Assembly: GCF_029504655.1 (NCBI RefSeq)
Contig: NZ_JAQFIL010000001.1
Span: forward strand, 3,787,001-3,851,000
Direction of reading: 5' to 3'
Length of the DNA: 64,000 bases
From: Catalinimonas alkaloidigena
Lineage (GTDB): Bacteria; Bacteroidota; Bacteroidia; Cytophagales; Cyclobacteriaceae
The translations under genes were made by a program, and so were the position numbers. The notes under the pieces are model-generated. The model made no database searches and was not told the DNA's origin. It saw only the letters and a list, made by a program, of their open reading frames with translations. Each line of letters starts with the position of its first letter. The stretch's first letter is position 1. This document shows, piece after piece, positions 28,903-38,404 of this stretch.

Positions 28903-31278
28903 TTAAAACCGCTTCTGTCCGCTGAATTCCATTGCTTCTCCTTTGCCAAAACCGTAGCTTACACCCAGCGTGATAAAGCGACCTCTCAGCCGGTAATCGT
29001 AGAGGTAAAAGGATGACTGTCGGGTTTCTGACTCAAAAATGCGGCTGGCAAACACATCCCGTATGCTCAGGTTCACTATAGTTTTACCTTTCATGATTTT
29101 TTTGCGTACACCCAGGTCAGCAAACACATAGCCCGACATCTCACGCTGAAAAGTCAGATAACCGGATTGATAGTTTCCCGTAATCTCTACGTCAAAATCA
29201 GCAGGCAAACCAAATTTAGAGGTCATACGGGCCGACCACTGATCCGCGTTGAAGTCAAATGATGTGCCTTCAAAATCACCTTCCCGTTTAAAATAGTTGT
29301 AATTAAAATCACCATTGAGCGACCACCAGTCTGCCGGATCGTACTTGGCATTTACTTCTATTCCGGTAGCTTTATTGGTACCTATATTCTCAGGGCGGGT
29401 AATGCTAATGTTATCTTCAAAGGTAGTTACATCTTCTACCACATCTGTAGTATAACGATAGTACACTGCTGCATTCAAAGAAACCGGTCCCTGATCAAAA
29501 ATACCATTTACTTCATAAGAATCGGTATACTCAGGCAAAAGCTCAGGGTTTCCTGTACTGATGTTATAATTATTTCGGATATTATAAAATGGATTCAGAT
29601 CCCACAGCCGGGGTCTTGAGATTCTTCTTGAATATCCTCCCTGCAAAGAAAAATTGTCAAGCACTTTATAAGACAAATGAGTTGAAGGAAAAAGATTGGT
29701 AAACAGAAGCTGATTGGATTCATCAGTATCCTGTAATACTGTCTCCAGGTCCGTGTTCTCTACCCTTAGCCCTAGTTTTACGCCAAACTTATCTCCTTCA
29801 TAGGCTCCGGTACCATAAATGCCCAGCACTTTCTGATTATAATCAAACAGATTACTGAGTTCCGGAATTTCAACCCAGCGGATATCCTCCCATTCGCTGA
29901 TCGCATAATCATTGGACACATCATTAATGACATATTGCGCTCCACCTTCCAGCGTGATCTTATCGCTGAATGGATGGGTATAATCCAGTTTAAAAGTATA
30001 TTCTCCCTGGTAAAAATTATTAACCGTTTGTTGTCTTTCGCTAAGGCTTTCGTTTCCAATGACTGGCATATTTTCAAATTCTGAGGACTGGTCTTTGCCA
30101 AAGAAACTTCCTAACGCGCTGAACAGCAACATCTGGTCTTCATGCCTCTTAAAGCTTTTCTTGTATTGCAACTCATATTGGTATTTAGGATTCGTTGCCT
30201 CTGTTACTTCGTTTCTGCTCCACTGAGAGGTCAGGCTGTTGGCAGCATCATACTCGCTGAATAAGGAATTAGAATATTCCGTTTCAAATTCATAGGCAAA
30301 GCTACCGGTCAGTGAAAGCACATTTTGAGCGTTGATGTGGTAATCCGTTCCAAGAATGACGTTGATAAACTTTTCATTCTTCTCGCTGTCTCCCACACTA
30401 TTGACGGTAGTGTCATTTTCCAGGTTCCGGTTGATGGTCTTGAAGTCTTGCGGAAATGTACGGTGTCCTATGCCTATCTGGCTGAAAAGGTTAAATTTCT
30501 CAGTCCGATTATTGAGACTAAAGCCCAGGCTATGATTGTTAGGCACACCGGTATTAAGGGTCACTGAACCATTAAGCCCTCGTTTCTCTTCCTTTTTGAG
30601 GATAATATTAATGATGCCCGATGTACCGGAAGCTTCATACTTGGCTGAGGGATTGGTGATCACTTCAATGCTCTCAATCATGTCAGCAGTAAGGGTGCCG
30701 AGTGCGTTACCTCCCTCGCTGGTCAGTACGGAGGGCTTGCCATTGATCAATATCTGAACGCCTGTGCTACCTCTTAAGCGTATCTGCCCCTCAATATTTA
30801 CGGCCACCGAAGGAACATTATTGAGTACTTCCAGAGCGCTGGCACCAGTGCTGCTCAGATCTGAGCCTACATTGAATACCCGCTTGTCAAGTTTGAATAC
30901 AGTCTGTGATTTTTCTCCCTGCACTACTACCTCATCCAGTGTTTCGGTGTCTTCAGACAAGGCAATTACTCCCAGCTCAACCCTGCGGTTGACAACATCA
31001 AAATCAGTAATTTTCAGCTTTATAAAACCAATGAACCCAACTTCCAGATAAAAATCAGCAGCTTTCGTTTCTAGGCTGAAAGAACCATCGGCGGCTGTAG
31101 TAGTACCGGAAATCAGTTGGTCGGTTTGAGTATCCAGCAGTTTAACCGTGCTATATTCAAGAGCCTGGTGACCTGCATTTTCTACTACCTTCCCGCTGAT
31201 GGTGATGGGCTTATCCTGCGCCATCGTGGGTTGAAAGATAACAAATAGCATCAACATACAAATGGGAGCGAATTTCAT
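28903..31278 (-). CDS. Outer membrane beta-barrel receptor (TonB-receptor-like, OMP_b-brl_3 type)
   Basis: The 791-residue protein has a signal peptide (about 1-20, ending TMAQ), a CarboxypepD_reg-like domain (ITISGKVVENAGHQALEYST), a plug (VLNNVPSVAVNIEGQIRLRG, then ILINGKPSVL), and a barrel of about 550 residues. The plug and barrel type (SIEVITNPSAKYEASGTSGI in the plug) is that of the outer-membrane-barrel family often found beside LytS/LytTR pairs, as here. Substrate is unknown. The LytS-like gene starts about 200 bases away in the opposite direction. Confidence 0.88.
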   Translation of the reverse strand: MKFAPICMLMLFVIFQPTMAQDKPITISGKVVENAGHQALEYSTVKLLDTQTDQLISGTTTAADGSFSLETKAADFYLEVGFIGFIKLKITDFDVVNRRVELGVIALSEDTETLDEVVVQGEKSQTVFKLDKRVFNVGSDLSSTGASALEVLNNVPSVAVNIEGQIRLRGSTGVQILINGKPSVLTSEGGNALGTLTADMIESIEVITNPSAKYEASGTSGIINIILKKEEKRGLNGSVTLNTGVPNNHSLGFSLNNRTEKFNLFSQIGIGHRTFPQDFKTINRNLENDTTVNSVGDSEKNEKFINVILGTDYHINAQNVLSLTGSFAYEFETEYSNSLFSEYDAANSLTSQWSRNEVTEATNPKYQYELQYKKSFKRHEDQMLLFSALGSFFGKDQSSEFENMPVIGNESLSERQQTVNNFYQGEYTFKLDYTHPFSDKITLEGGAQYVINDVSNDYAISEWEDIRWVEIPELSNLFDYNQKVLGIYGTGAYEGDKFGVKLGLRVENTDLETVLQDTDESNQLLFTNLFPSTHLSYKVLDNFSLQGGYSRRISRPRLWDLNPFYNIRNNYNISTGNPELLPEYTDSYEVNGIFDQGPVSLNAAVYYRYTTDVVEDVTTFEDNISITRPENIGTNKATGIEVNAKYDPADWWSLNGDFNYNYFKREGDFEGTSFDFNADQWSARMTSKFGLPADFDVEITGNYQSGYLTFQREMSGYVFADLGVRKKIMKGKTIVNLSIRDVFASRIFESETRQSSFYLYDYRLRGRFITLGVSYGFGKGEAMEFSGQKRF

Positions 31279-31479
31279 AGCGCAATAGATTAATTGAATT
31301 GACAGGACAAAGAAGTAACTCTTTTTTGATATAAGAAAATAACTTCTTTGAACAACACATCTTTTCCCGTAAACGACATTCTCACAGCTTGAAGATGGCT
31401 ACATGTCGTTGAGCGGAGAAAATATGTCGTTGAGCTATTTGGTTTTTACCAACTATCTTTAATTACTTATCTTAGGATA

Positions 31480-32547
31480 ATGGTACAAAAGGTTAAATCT
31501 GCACTGCTCACCTCCAGGGAGTTATTCTTCCAACTGGTGCTGCACGCGCTGGTGTTCAGTTTTTATGTATTTGACAGAGAGCATCCGCAAGTTGCATTTC
31601 ATCTTGAAGCTTATCAATTTGTATTTTTTCTAAATTATACGTTGGCAAATGCCTTTATCAGCTATTTCTTATTACCTCGTTTTTTCTATAAAAAAAAATA
31701 TATTCACTTTTTTGCCTTTACAGCACTGATCGTAGGCGGTGTCATCTTTATTGAAGAGTTCCTTCTGGAAAGAATATACTTTCCAGATTCGCGAGGCTCC
31801 AGGTTTCCGGGCATTCTGTTTAGCTTGGGACAGGTGCTTCCCCTTATCTTTATACTTTCGGGTTTCAAATTTGCCTGGGATGCCCTTACTAAACAAAGGG
31901 AACTGGATGAGCTGAAAGCGATGATCAAAGAAAGTGAACTGCAGTTTTTAAAGTCTCAGATCAACCCTCATTTTCTGTTCAACAATTTGAACAATTTGTA
32001 TTCCTATGCCATAGAGAATTCTCCCAAAACACCTGCCATCATTCTGGAACTAAGCTCAGTACTGCGCTATATGTTGTATGAGTGCAGGGAAAAATATGTT
32101 TCTTTATCCAAAGAAATAGAGCAACTGAAAAACTTCACGCAGCTCAGTGAGCTGCAAATTGAGGAAAGGGGCGTAGTAAATTTTACTACCCATGCTATAC
32201 GTCCCGGCTATCAGATTGCGCCGCTCATACTTATCGTTTTTATTGAGAACGCCTTCAAACACAGTCAGTCCAGCCAGTCCAGCAACATTTGCATTGATAT
32301 AGAAGTCTGGCTGTCAGAGGATGGAATGCTGGAATTTCATTGTAAAAACAACTACCATTCGGAAAACAATGCACATGATAGCTCCCAAGGCATAGGCCTG
32401 GAGAATGTAAAAAAACGTCTGCAACTGCTTTACCCTAATGCGCATCAGTTAGACATTCAACAAACTGACCTTTACTATGAGGTGCGTCTGTCCATGCAGC
32501 TACAACAGACTACACAAACTACTCACTATGAATTGCATTATCATTGA
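31480..32547 (+). CDS. LytS-like sensor histidine kinase
   Basis: The 355-residue kinase has four N-terminal membrane helices (about 15-31, 45-66, 74-95, 110-132) with no large periplasmic sensor loop, then the His_kinase domain of the LytS/YpdA class. The phosphoacceptor is H164 in INPHFLFNNLNNL; the N box is FIENAFKHS near residue 257 and the G box is GIGLENVKKRLQLL near residue 305. It should phosphorylate the LytTR regulator encoded immediately downstream, whose start overlaps its 3' end by 20 bases. The stimulus is unknown; with no sensor loop it may respond within the membrane. Confidence 0.92.
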   Translation: MVQKVKSALLTSRELFFQLVLHALVFSFYVFDREHPQVAFHLEAYQFVFFLNYTLANAFISYFLLPRFFYKKKYIHFFAFTALIVGGVIFIEEFLLERIYFPDSRGSRFPGILFSLGQVLPLIFILSGFKFAWDALTKQRELDELKAMIKESELQFLKSQINPHFLFNNLNNLYSYAIENSPKTPAIILELSSVLRYMLYECREKYVSLSKEIEQLKNFTQLSELQIEERGVVNFTTHAIRPGYQIAPLILIVFIENAFKHSQSSQSSNICIDIEVWLSEDGMLEFHCKNNYHSENNAHDSSQGIGLENVKKRLQLLYPNAHQLDIQQTDLYYEVRLSMQLQQTTQTTHYELHYH

Positions 32548-33232
32548 AGACCAGCCTCCCGCCCAGCGTATTCTCAAAAAATACATTGAGGATATGGGTG
32601 ATTTAGAACTGAAAGCTACTTTCGCCGATGCTGTTCAGGCCATGGAATACCTGAAAACCGGATCAGTAGACCTGATATTTCTGGATATCCACTTACCCAA
32701 AATATCCGGTATAGATTTGCTCAAAAATATGCCTCGTCTGCCTCCGGTAATCCTGACAACTGCGTATTCGGAGTATGCGCTGGAAAGCTATGAATTTGAT
32801 GTGGTAGACTATCTTCTAAAACCATTTTCCTTCCAACGATTTGTTAAAGCAGTGTCCAGGGTACCTGTGAAAAACTTTATGCATACGCAATTAGATGCCA
32901 CTGGCGGTCCGGTACACAGCCGTAATGAAATCTTTATCAAATCTGGATATGAGTATATCAGAATTACGGTAGACGACATCATTTACATCAAATCAGATGC
33001 TGACTATAGCGAAATCTTCTTACCCGACAAGAAGTGCTTATCTTCTGATCCGCTGCGGAAATGGCTGGAAGTGCTGAATGACCAACAGTTTGTCAGAGTA
33101 CACAAATCTTATATTGTGAATGCTTCCAGAATTATCAAAGTCATGGGCAATCAATTGTATATGAATAATAAGGCAGTAGTGCCTATTGGCAGAGCATTTA
33201 AGGATGATTTTACCGAAAGGTTTCTCAACTGA
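32528..33232 (+). CDS. LytTR family response regulator
   Basis: Start set at 32528 (MNCIIIEDQPPAQRIL), where the receiver begins directly; the frame is open upstream but within the kinase gene. Receiver domain: acidic pocket E7-D8, phosphoacceptor D53 in LIFLDIHLP, conserved Lys in YLLKPFSF. The C-terminal LytTR DNA-binding domain (about 140-234) contains DDIIYIKSDADYSEI and FVRVHKSYIVNAS. 234 residues. It forms a two-gene operon with the kinase and probably controls one of the flanking outer membrane proteins. Confidence 0.93.
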   Translation: MNCIIIEDQPPAQRILKKYIEDMGDLELKATFADAVQAMEYLKTGSVDLIFLDIHLPKISGIDLLKNMPRLPPVILTTAYSEYALESYEFDVVDYLLKPFSFQRFVKAVSRVPVKNFMHTQLDATGGPVHSRNEIFIKSGYEYIRITVDDIIYIKSDADYSEIFLPDKKCLSSDPLRKWLEVLNDQQFVRVHKSYIVNASRIIKVMGNQLYMNNKAVVPIGRAFKDDFTERFLN

Positions 33233-33351
33233 GAAACTGAAGGATGTTGTTTACCTCCAAAGAATGGTTGTTCAACGATTCTTTTTTACCCTAGCTGATA
33301 ACATGACTAATTTGCACGCGCACTTAAATAGTGCGTTTTAGTTGTTGAAAA

Positions 33352-33380
33352 AAGTCTTGCCGTTGGCAGGGCTTTTTTTG
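33352..33380 (+). terminator. Intrinsic terminator after the LytTR gene
   Basis: AAGTCTTGCC (33352-33361) and GGCAGGGCTT (33365-33374) pair over ten bases with two G-U pairs around a GTT loop, followed by a run of seven T's. The A-run before the stem makes it usable in the other direction for the receptor gene too, although that gene ends further right. Confidence 0.75.
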
Positions 33381-33487
33381 TCACTTTCAGGCCAGCATTC
33401 CTAAAGCCAACAAATAGTTACAGAAATATCTATCACTATAAGTTATCCCCATAGGTTTGATGCAGGCCTCCCTACTTCATCCATCTA

Positions 33488-36223
33488 CTAATTTCTGTAT
33501 AACTCTTCATAATCATCCATAGAAGTCCCCTCACTGAAGTGGCGGATGTTATAAGTGAAGGTAAGCATAAAGTAACGCTGCAACACCCTGGACTGTACAT
33601 CTTCTATGTAGGCCTCCTCAATGTTACGCCTGATATTATTGTTTTGCTTGAGCAGGTCATACACATTAATGCTCAGCTCGCCTAACTGATTTCTAAACAG
33701 CTTTTTACCAATACTCATATTCCATAACAGGAAGCTATTATCCAATCCTGCGGAAAGACCGGTATTCAACTGATGTTTCAGGTCAGTCCGGTAAACCAGC
33801 CCTTCCCAAAGGATCCAGTTGTAACGCAGGCGAGTGGTCTGGTTAAAATAGTTGTTGTTGAGCGCAGGTCTCAGAGAGTTTTCCACAATGTTATAACTGG
33901 AACGGGTGGACACCCTGAAGTCTACATGCTCACTAATGTTACTGCTGAGTGAAGTCCCCAACCTGAAACTGCTGGCATTAGCCAGATTGATTTCATCATT
34001 GATCAGACCGGGCTTTCTGGCATAACGTACCGAACCGCTAAAGTGGATATTGGAGGCTATCAGATCTAAGGGCTGACCATAGCCGATATACGAACGCACA
34101 TCATAATAGCCATCAACATTCACGGTGGTGCTCAGTTGTGAGCCTTCTTCCAGTACAATACCCTCAGCGATTTCAGTGGGTTTCTCTGCTATCAATGTGC
34201 TGTTGGTAATATAATCGCTTACAATAGTGGATTGCAGCACCGCATAGAAAGTCTTATTGGTTTCCGGATTGTGTGATTTATAGCGTGTTCTTAACCAGTT
34301 ATTGTACGATTGATTCAGATTTGGATTTCCCGTTCTGAGTTGCAATGGATTGGAGTTATCAATGACTGCCTGCAACTGCCCTACTGAAGGCTCTCGGGTC
34401 CAGGTGCGGTAGTTAAATTCTATGTTTTTGCTATCATCAAATTTGTAAACAAGACGGGCAGAGGGAAGCACACTTTCAAATGTACGGTCCATTTCATAAT
34501 CCTGAGGAAACAACTGATCGTTCAAGAGGCTGGCATGCTGATACTCCGCTTCAACCTGTACCCTGAGTTTCTCCGTTCTATACTGATAGCCGAGCTCGCC
34601 TTCCTGCGTCAGGTAGCGACTTTCAAATGTATTGCTAATAGCTGTATCCAGCAGGCTGTACGCATCCTCCCCTTCCAGAAAATCATAGGTACGCTTGTCC
34701 GAATCATTGAGGGTATTGCCAAGCTCGTATTCAAGCTCAATCATACTGTGCTTGCTGAGGGGTTCAGTATAAGAGATATTACCTTCCCAGTCAAAGCCTC
34801 TTCTCTTCAGATGTGTATACTGGTTGAGCTCTTCGCTGCGCTCCTCCGCATTATAAAACACATTGCTGGCCAGGCGGTAGCGATCGTCCTGATTGGCATG
34901 GTAACCAGTATTCAAACGGAAGTTAAAACTACGTCCTTTTTTGTTGAACTTATGACTGTAATACATGCGGTTGCTGAAGTCATAATTGTAATTATCAGAA
35001 TTTGAAGTGTTTTCGGTCTGGTTGAGTAAGCCATTGTCAGTATCTGTTTCACCCGTAAAGTAAGCGTCAACAATGTTATCCTGCAAAGAGATAGAAGGGC
35101 GTATGAGGATTCTGTTCTTTTCATCAGGATTATATTCAAAGCGAACATTCATCTGATGGCGGGCATTACGGGTAGTAGAGCTACTGTTTTCGGAATACAC
35201 CTGCCCTGAGTCTGAGGGCAGCACATAGTCTCTTATCCTGTTTCTGTCTTCTTCACTTTTCCTGTGTGTAAACGTGTAGCTGCCGCTCAACTCTACCTTA
35301 TCATTCCATGAGTTGATAAAATTTACACCCAGTGTATTGGTATTGATGATGCCATTTTGAGTACGGCTGTCTCCAGAGTTATTTGGATCGGAGCTGTAGT
35401 TGACTGTATTGATGTTATTGCTCAGACCGGTAACGGTCACCCTGCGGTCTTCATTAAAGAAGTTGACGCTTGCCCCTGCCATATAACGATCATCAGTACC
35501 GTAGCCGGCAGTAGTTTTACCAAATTGTCCTCTTCGGCGATTAGGTTTGGTGATGATGTTGATGGTACGGGTTCTTTCGCCATCATCAAAGCCGCTGAGC
35601 ATGGCTTTATCACTTTTTTCGTCATATACCTGTACACTGGCGATGACTTCTGCCGGTAAGTTTTGTAGGGCAGCATTTACATCTTTCCCGAAGAAAGGCT
35701 TACCATCTATTAAAATCTGCTGTACATCTTCACCCTGGGCCTGCATCTTTCCATCCTGCATAATGATGCCCGGCATTTTCTCCACCAGATCCTGCGCGCT
35801 GGCATCGGGCGCTGTTTTAAAGGCTCCGGCATTAAACTGGGAGGTATCTCCTTGCTGCTGCCCTGCCAGCGCTTTGGCAGTAACTTCAATTTCCTGCAAG
35901 GTGGTGGTTTCTTCTGAGAGCAGGATCACTCCCAGATTCAAGGGAGCCTGCTGTAGCTGGATTTTTTTGCTAACCGGCACAAAGCCTATAAACTGAACTT
36001 TTAAGTGATAGCTTCCAGTATCCGCTTTAAGTCTAAATTTTCCTTCAATGTCGGTCACTACGCCCTGGCTGCTGGCATCAGAAACCTTTTCTAACACCAC
36101 GGTTGCTCCGGGCAGACTGGTATCATCAGATGAGCTTTTGATAGTACCGCTTACGATTGAATTTTGTGCATAAGTTTGAAATGTGATAAATAGTAGAAAT
36201 AACAAAAAAGAGATACGCTGCAT
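33488..36223 (-). CDS. Large outer membrane beta-barrel receptor (TonB-receptor-like)
   Basis: The 911-residue protein begins with a signal peptide (LLFITFQTYAQ), then the CarboxypepD_reg domain (SIVSGTIKSSSDDTSLPGAT), a plug with ILIDGKPFFGKDVNAALQ and SVQVYDEKSDKAMLSGFDDG, and the OMP_b-brl_3 barrel. The plug has the DGERTRTINIITK wording seen in Bacteroidota receptors of this group. It has no adjacent lipoprotein partner. The upstream 360 bases are AT-rich. It may be controlled by the LytS/LytTR pair located downstream on the other strand, by position only. Confidence 0.88.
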   Translation of the reverse strand: MQRISFLLFLLFITFQTYAQNSIVSGTIKSSSDDTSLPGATVVLEKVSDASSQGVVTDIEGKFRLKADTGSYHLKVQFIGFVPVSKKIQLQQAPLNLGVILLSEETTTLQEIEVTAKALAGQQQGDTSQFNAGAFKTAPDASAQDLVEKMPGIIMQDGKMQAQGEDVQQILIDGKPFFGKDVNAALQNLPAEVIASVQVYDEKSDKAMLSGFDDGERTRTINIITKPNRRRGQFGKTTAGYGTDDRYMAGASVNFFNEDRRVTVTGLSNNINTVNYSSDPNNSGDSRTQNGIINTNTLGVNFINSWNDKVELSGSYTFTHRKSEEDRNRIRDYVLPSDSGQVYSENSSSTTRNARHQMNVRFEYNPDEKNRILIRPSISLQDNIVDAYFTGETDTDNGLLNQTENTSNSDNYNYDFSNRMYYSHKFNKKGRSFNFRLNTGYHANQDDRYRLASNVFYNAEERSEELNQYTHLKRRGFDWEGNISYTEPLSKHSMIELEYELGNTLNDSDKRTYDFLEGEDAYSLLDTAISNTFESRYLTQEGELGYQYRTEKLRVQVEAEYQHASLLNDQLFPQDYEMDRTFESVLPSARLVYKFDDSKNIEFNYRTWTREPSVGQLQAVIDNSNPLQLRTGNPNLNQSYNNWLRTRYKSHNPETNKTFYAVLQSTIVSDYITNSTLIAEKPTEIAEGIVLEEGSQLSTTVNVDGYYDVRSYIGYGQPLDLIASNIHFSGSVRYARKPGLINDEINLANASSFRLGTSLSSNISEHVDFRVSTRSSYNIVENSLRPALNNNYFNQTTRLRYNWILWEGLVYRTDLKHQLNTGLSAGLDNSFLLWNMSIGKKLFRNQLGELSINVYDLLKQNNNIRRNIEEAYIEDVQSRVLQRYFMLTFTYNIRHFSEGTSMDDYEELYRN

Positions 36224-36583
36224 CTTTTGTAATTTTTTTAAGAGTGGTTTTTATTATTTGATGACCAGAGGAAAAATGCTGATAGCAGAACGCACAACTT
36301 AAGCAGCATAGCCGCTATTATGCGCTCCATCCTATAATTACAAAAAAATGTCCTAAGCCTTAAAAGAATTCTGTAAAAAACTGAAGATAAAGCAATACTC
36401 CTTAAGTAATTTCATGTAAGATCTCACAAATAAGCTTCTATAGATTAAAAAATTCCCACCAATTGGACCTAAACCAAAGAATCTTCCTTCCCTTGCCTAA
36501 CGTATTTGTTGTCAAGCCAGGAAGAGCATGTGCTTGATTAGTGCTGGCCGTATTTCTAAGCCTGCTTTAGATCTCTTTTTTCG
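36224..36583. other. Intergenic region upstream of the large barrel protein
   Basis: About 360 bases, AT-rich on the right of the barrel gene start, with no coding pattern. It should hold the minus-strand promoter of that gene. No repeats or clear promoter elements were seen. Confidence 0.3.
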
Positions 36584-37105
36584 TTAAATATACCTTACTG
36601 CTGTGTAACCTTCATCTGGAATAAACTGCCCATTGGGATATTCACTGACAAAAGAAATTTCCCTCCACGCTATACCGTTTAAAGCGACGATTTTCCATTG
36701 TGGAATCCCCTTACCGGGCGGGTATTGATCGTCATTTTTCAATGCTGAGTTATGGCCTATTCTGGGCACGACCTTAATCAGTCTTTTATCCCCATATAAT
36801 GACCATTGCGAATTTAGAACACTCATTTTTCTTTGTAAATAACCAGCTTTTTCGTCATGGCTGACAGGAGAATTAATATTACCATATTCTTTCTCTGTAT
36901 GGTGGCTTGCAACCTGAGAATATCCGGCAAACTCAAATTCTTCAGGCTTTGGTAAATGAACGGCTGTAAAAAAACCAGCCCCTTGACTTAGTCTACCTGT
37001 TTTAAATCCTAAGCGATCTTCAATTTCTCTGAGTATATGCCCCTGAAGCCAACGCTGGGTAGTGAAAAAACCCGATCGGTAAATTATGTTTGTGAGGCTT
37101 TCCAT
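36584..37105 (-). CDS. Hypothetical protein, unrecognised
   Basis: This 173-residue product has no signal peptide, membrane helix or motif that I recognise. It has a mostly polar sequence with several aromatic-rich stretches (SGFFTTQRWLQGHILREI, then GAGFFTAVHLPKPEEFEF). The frame is intact and the composition is like coding DNA, which supports a real gene, but it is isolated between an AT-rich gap and a repeat-rich region, so it could also be a horizontally acquired orphan. No function can be assigned. Confidence 0.4.
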   Translation of the reverse strand: MESLTNIIYRSGFFTTQRWLQGHILREIEDRLGFKTGRLSQGAGFFTAVHLPKPEEFEFAGYSQVASHHTEKEYGNINSPVSHDEKAGYLQRKMSVLNSQWSLYGDKRLIKVVPRIGHNSALKNDDQYPPGKGIPQWKIVALNGIAWREISFVSEYPNGQFIPDEGYTAVRYI

Positions 37106-37662
37106 AAATTTAATGGTTTATAAACATACTTTCTTATTCATATTGATACTGATATTTGAATAATTACAGAGGGTTCTTTAACCTTCCAATCTCTGTTATT
37201 TTCCTTTCGTCTCAATCCCCTAGAACAGGGCGGGAATATTTAGTAAACTACAAAATTACCCTCATTAATACTGCATGCATTTGAGGGAATGTATCATCAA
37301 AACTTCTTTCGTCATTCCGTAGTTTGGGAAGGAAGCTTAGCCATTCCAGGCTTTAGTTTTACAATATTTTCATGCCGAATTAGATGCACCGGCAGCGTGG
37401 GCTGATACTATAACAAGTGTGGGAGAAGGTTGTCTTTCAGTATTGCATGGGATGCTCCGCATGCCGCGAAGGGATCTTGTTTTGAGTTACTCAAATCTAT
37501 GTGCCTGCGATGAACTTTATGTTTCATGAAATTGCCATGCTTCTCATCACAAAAAGTTTCTTCCTGAATGACAAGCGCAACTGACTTAAGTTTATTTCAT
37601 CTTCGGCAATGGAATTAAAGCTTTCAGATACTCCGTCAAGTTTAAAACTTGAATTGATCTAA

Positions 37663-37687
37663 TAGCTTCAGTAACATACTGAAGCTA
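37663..37687. repeat. Perfect 11-bp hairpin, copy 1
   Basis: TAGCTTCAGTA and TACTGAAGCTA (11 bp) enclose a three-base loop ACA. The same hairpin recurs at 37936-37960. It could be a REP-like element or a structured RNA signal; no gene ends just before it. Confidence 0.8.
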
Positions 37688-37732
37688 GAAGGTCTCAATC
37701 CTTTTTTCGTCCGTAGCTTGTGGGAGATAGAT

Positions 37733-37845
37733 GTCATTCAGGAGGAATCTTGTTTTAACTTGCTTAAAGTTATGTGCCTGCGATAAACTTTAATATTTAT
37801 AAAATTGCATGCTTTTCATCACAATAAAGTTTCTTCCAGAATGAC
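37733..37845. repeat. Miniature GTCATTC-ended palindromic element
   Basis: The left end GTCATTCAGGAGGAA (37733-37747) and right end TTCTTCCAGAATGAC (37831-37845) are inverted copies with 13 of 15 bases matching, enclosing 83 bases with no coding frame. Such 100-120-base elements with GTCATTC ends are widely scattered in Bacteroidota genomes and resemble non-autonomous transposons. The earlier tandem copy has the matching right end at 37558-37573 but a degraded left end. Confidence 0.55.
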
Positions 37846-37935
37846 AAGCACAACTGACTTAAGTTTATTTCAACTTCCACAATGGAATTAAAGCTTTCAG
37901 ATACTCCGTTAAGTTTAAAACTTGACTTGATCTAA

Positions 37936-37960
37936 TAGCTTCAGTAACATACTGAAGCTA
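37936..37960. repeat. Perfect 11-bp hairpin, copy 2
   Basis: Identical stem and loop to the one at 37663, 273 bases away, part of the tandem duplication. Confidence 0.8.
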
Positions 37961-38169
37961 GAAGGGGAATGCTACTGCGTTTCAAAGTAAAATAGTATAC
38001 CCTTTTTGCCAAAGCTGAGGGCATTGGCAAAGATTCATCTCCTGACTTGCCCCTTCCTTCAGCCCGTTTCAGAACTTTATGTATCGGATATGTACCCTGG
38101 TCCTGGTATAAACTTTTTGTATGCCGCACCGCACTCAATGCCATAAAGTTAAGCTTTTTATGTAGCTCG

Positions 38170-38188
38170 CTTCAGTCTGTGACTGAAG
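38170..38188. repeat. Related hairpin CTTCAGTC-TGT-GACTGAAG
   Basis: Eight-base perfect stem with a TGT loop. It shares the CTTCAGT/ACTGAAG core with the two 11-bp hairpins and is outside the tandem duplication, so it is a third member of the same short palindrome family. Confidence 0.7.
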
Positions 38189-38404
38189 TAGAAAGATTGT
38201 TCAAGTCTTTGACATGAATGTATCCTAAAGGTATAAACTTTCAAAGAGTAGTACCTTGCTCTTAAACTACATGAAGCCAGGCTTAGGTATCGTCAGCAGG
38301 AAAGTGAGCAGAATATCGTAAATGTATATTCTCTCCCACCCTATCAAAAATGTTGTAAATTGTGCACGATTTACAGTATTTCTAATCTATAGCAGACCTA
38401 ACTG

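Larger units (their letters stand above)
37470..37971. repeat. Imperfect tandem duplication, period 273-274 bases
   Basis: The segment from about 37470 to 37690 (marker ATGTGCCTGCGA at 37499) recurs from about 37744 to 37965 (same marker at 37773), and the shared hairpins are 273 bases apart (37663 and 37936). Long stretches match, for example GGAATTAAAGCTTTCAGATA in both. Differences are scattered substitutions and small gaps, so the duplication is not recent. Confidence 0.85.
37106..38404. other. Repeat-rich 1.3-kb intergenic region
   Basis: No protein-coding gene is supportable here. The region carries a tandem imperfect duplication, a GTCATTC-ended miniature element, three hairpins and another GTCATTC end at 37311, described separately. 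Short open frames inside it have no homology that I recognise. It looks like an accumulation site of mobile short repeats between an orphan gene and an S9 peptidase. Confidence 0.6.

Noticed and set aside
37941..38144. Minus-strand frame in the repeat region with an Arg/Lys-rich product
   Set aside because: Lies within repeated DNA, overlaps one hairpin copy and has no protein similarity that I recognise.
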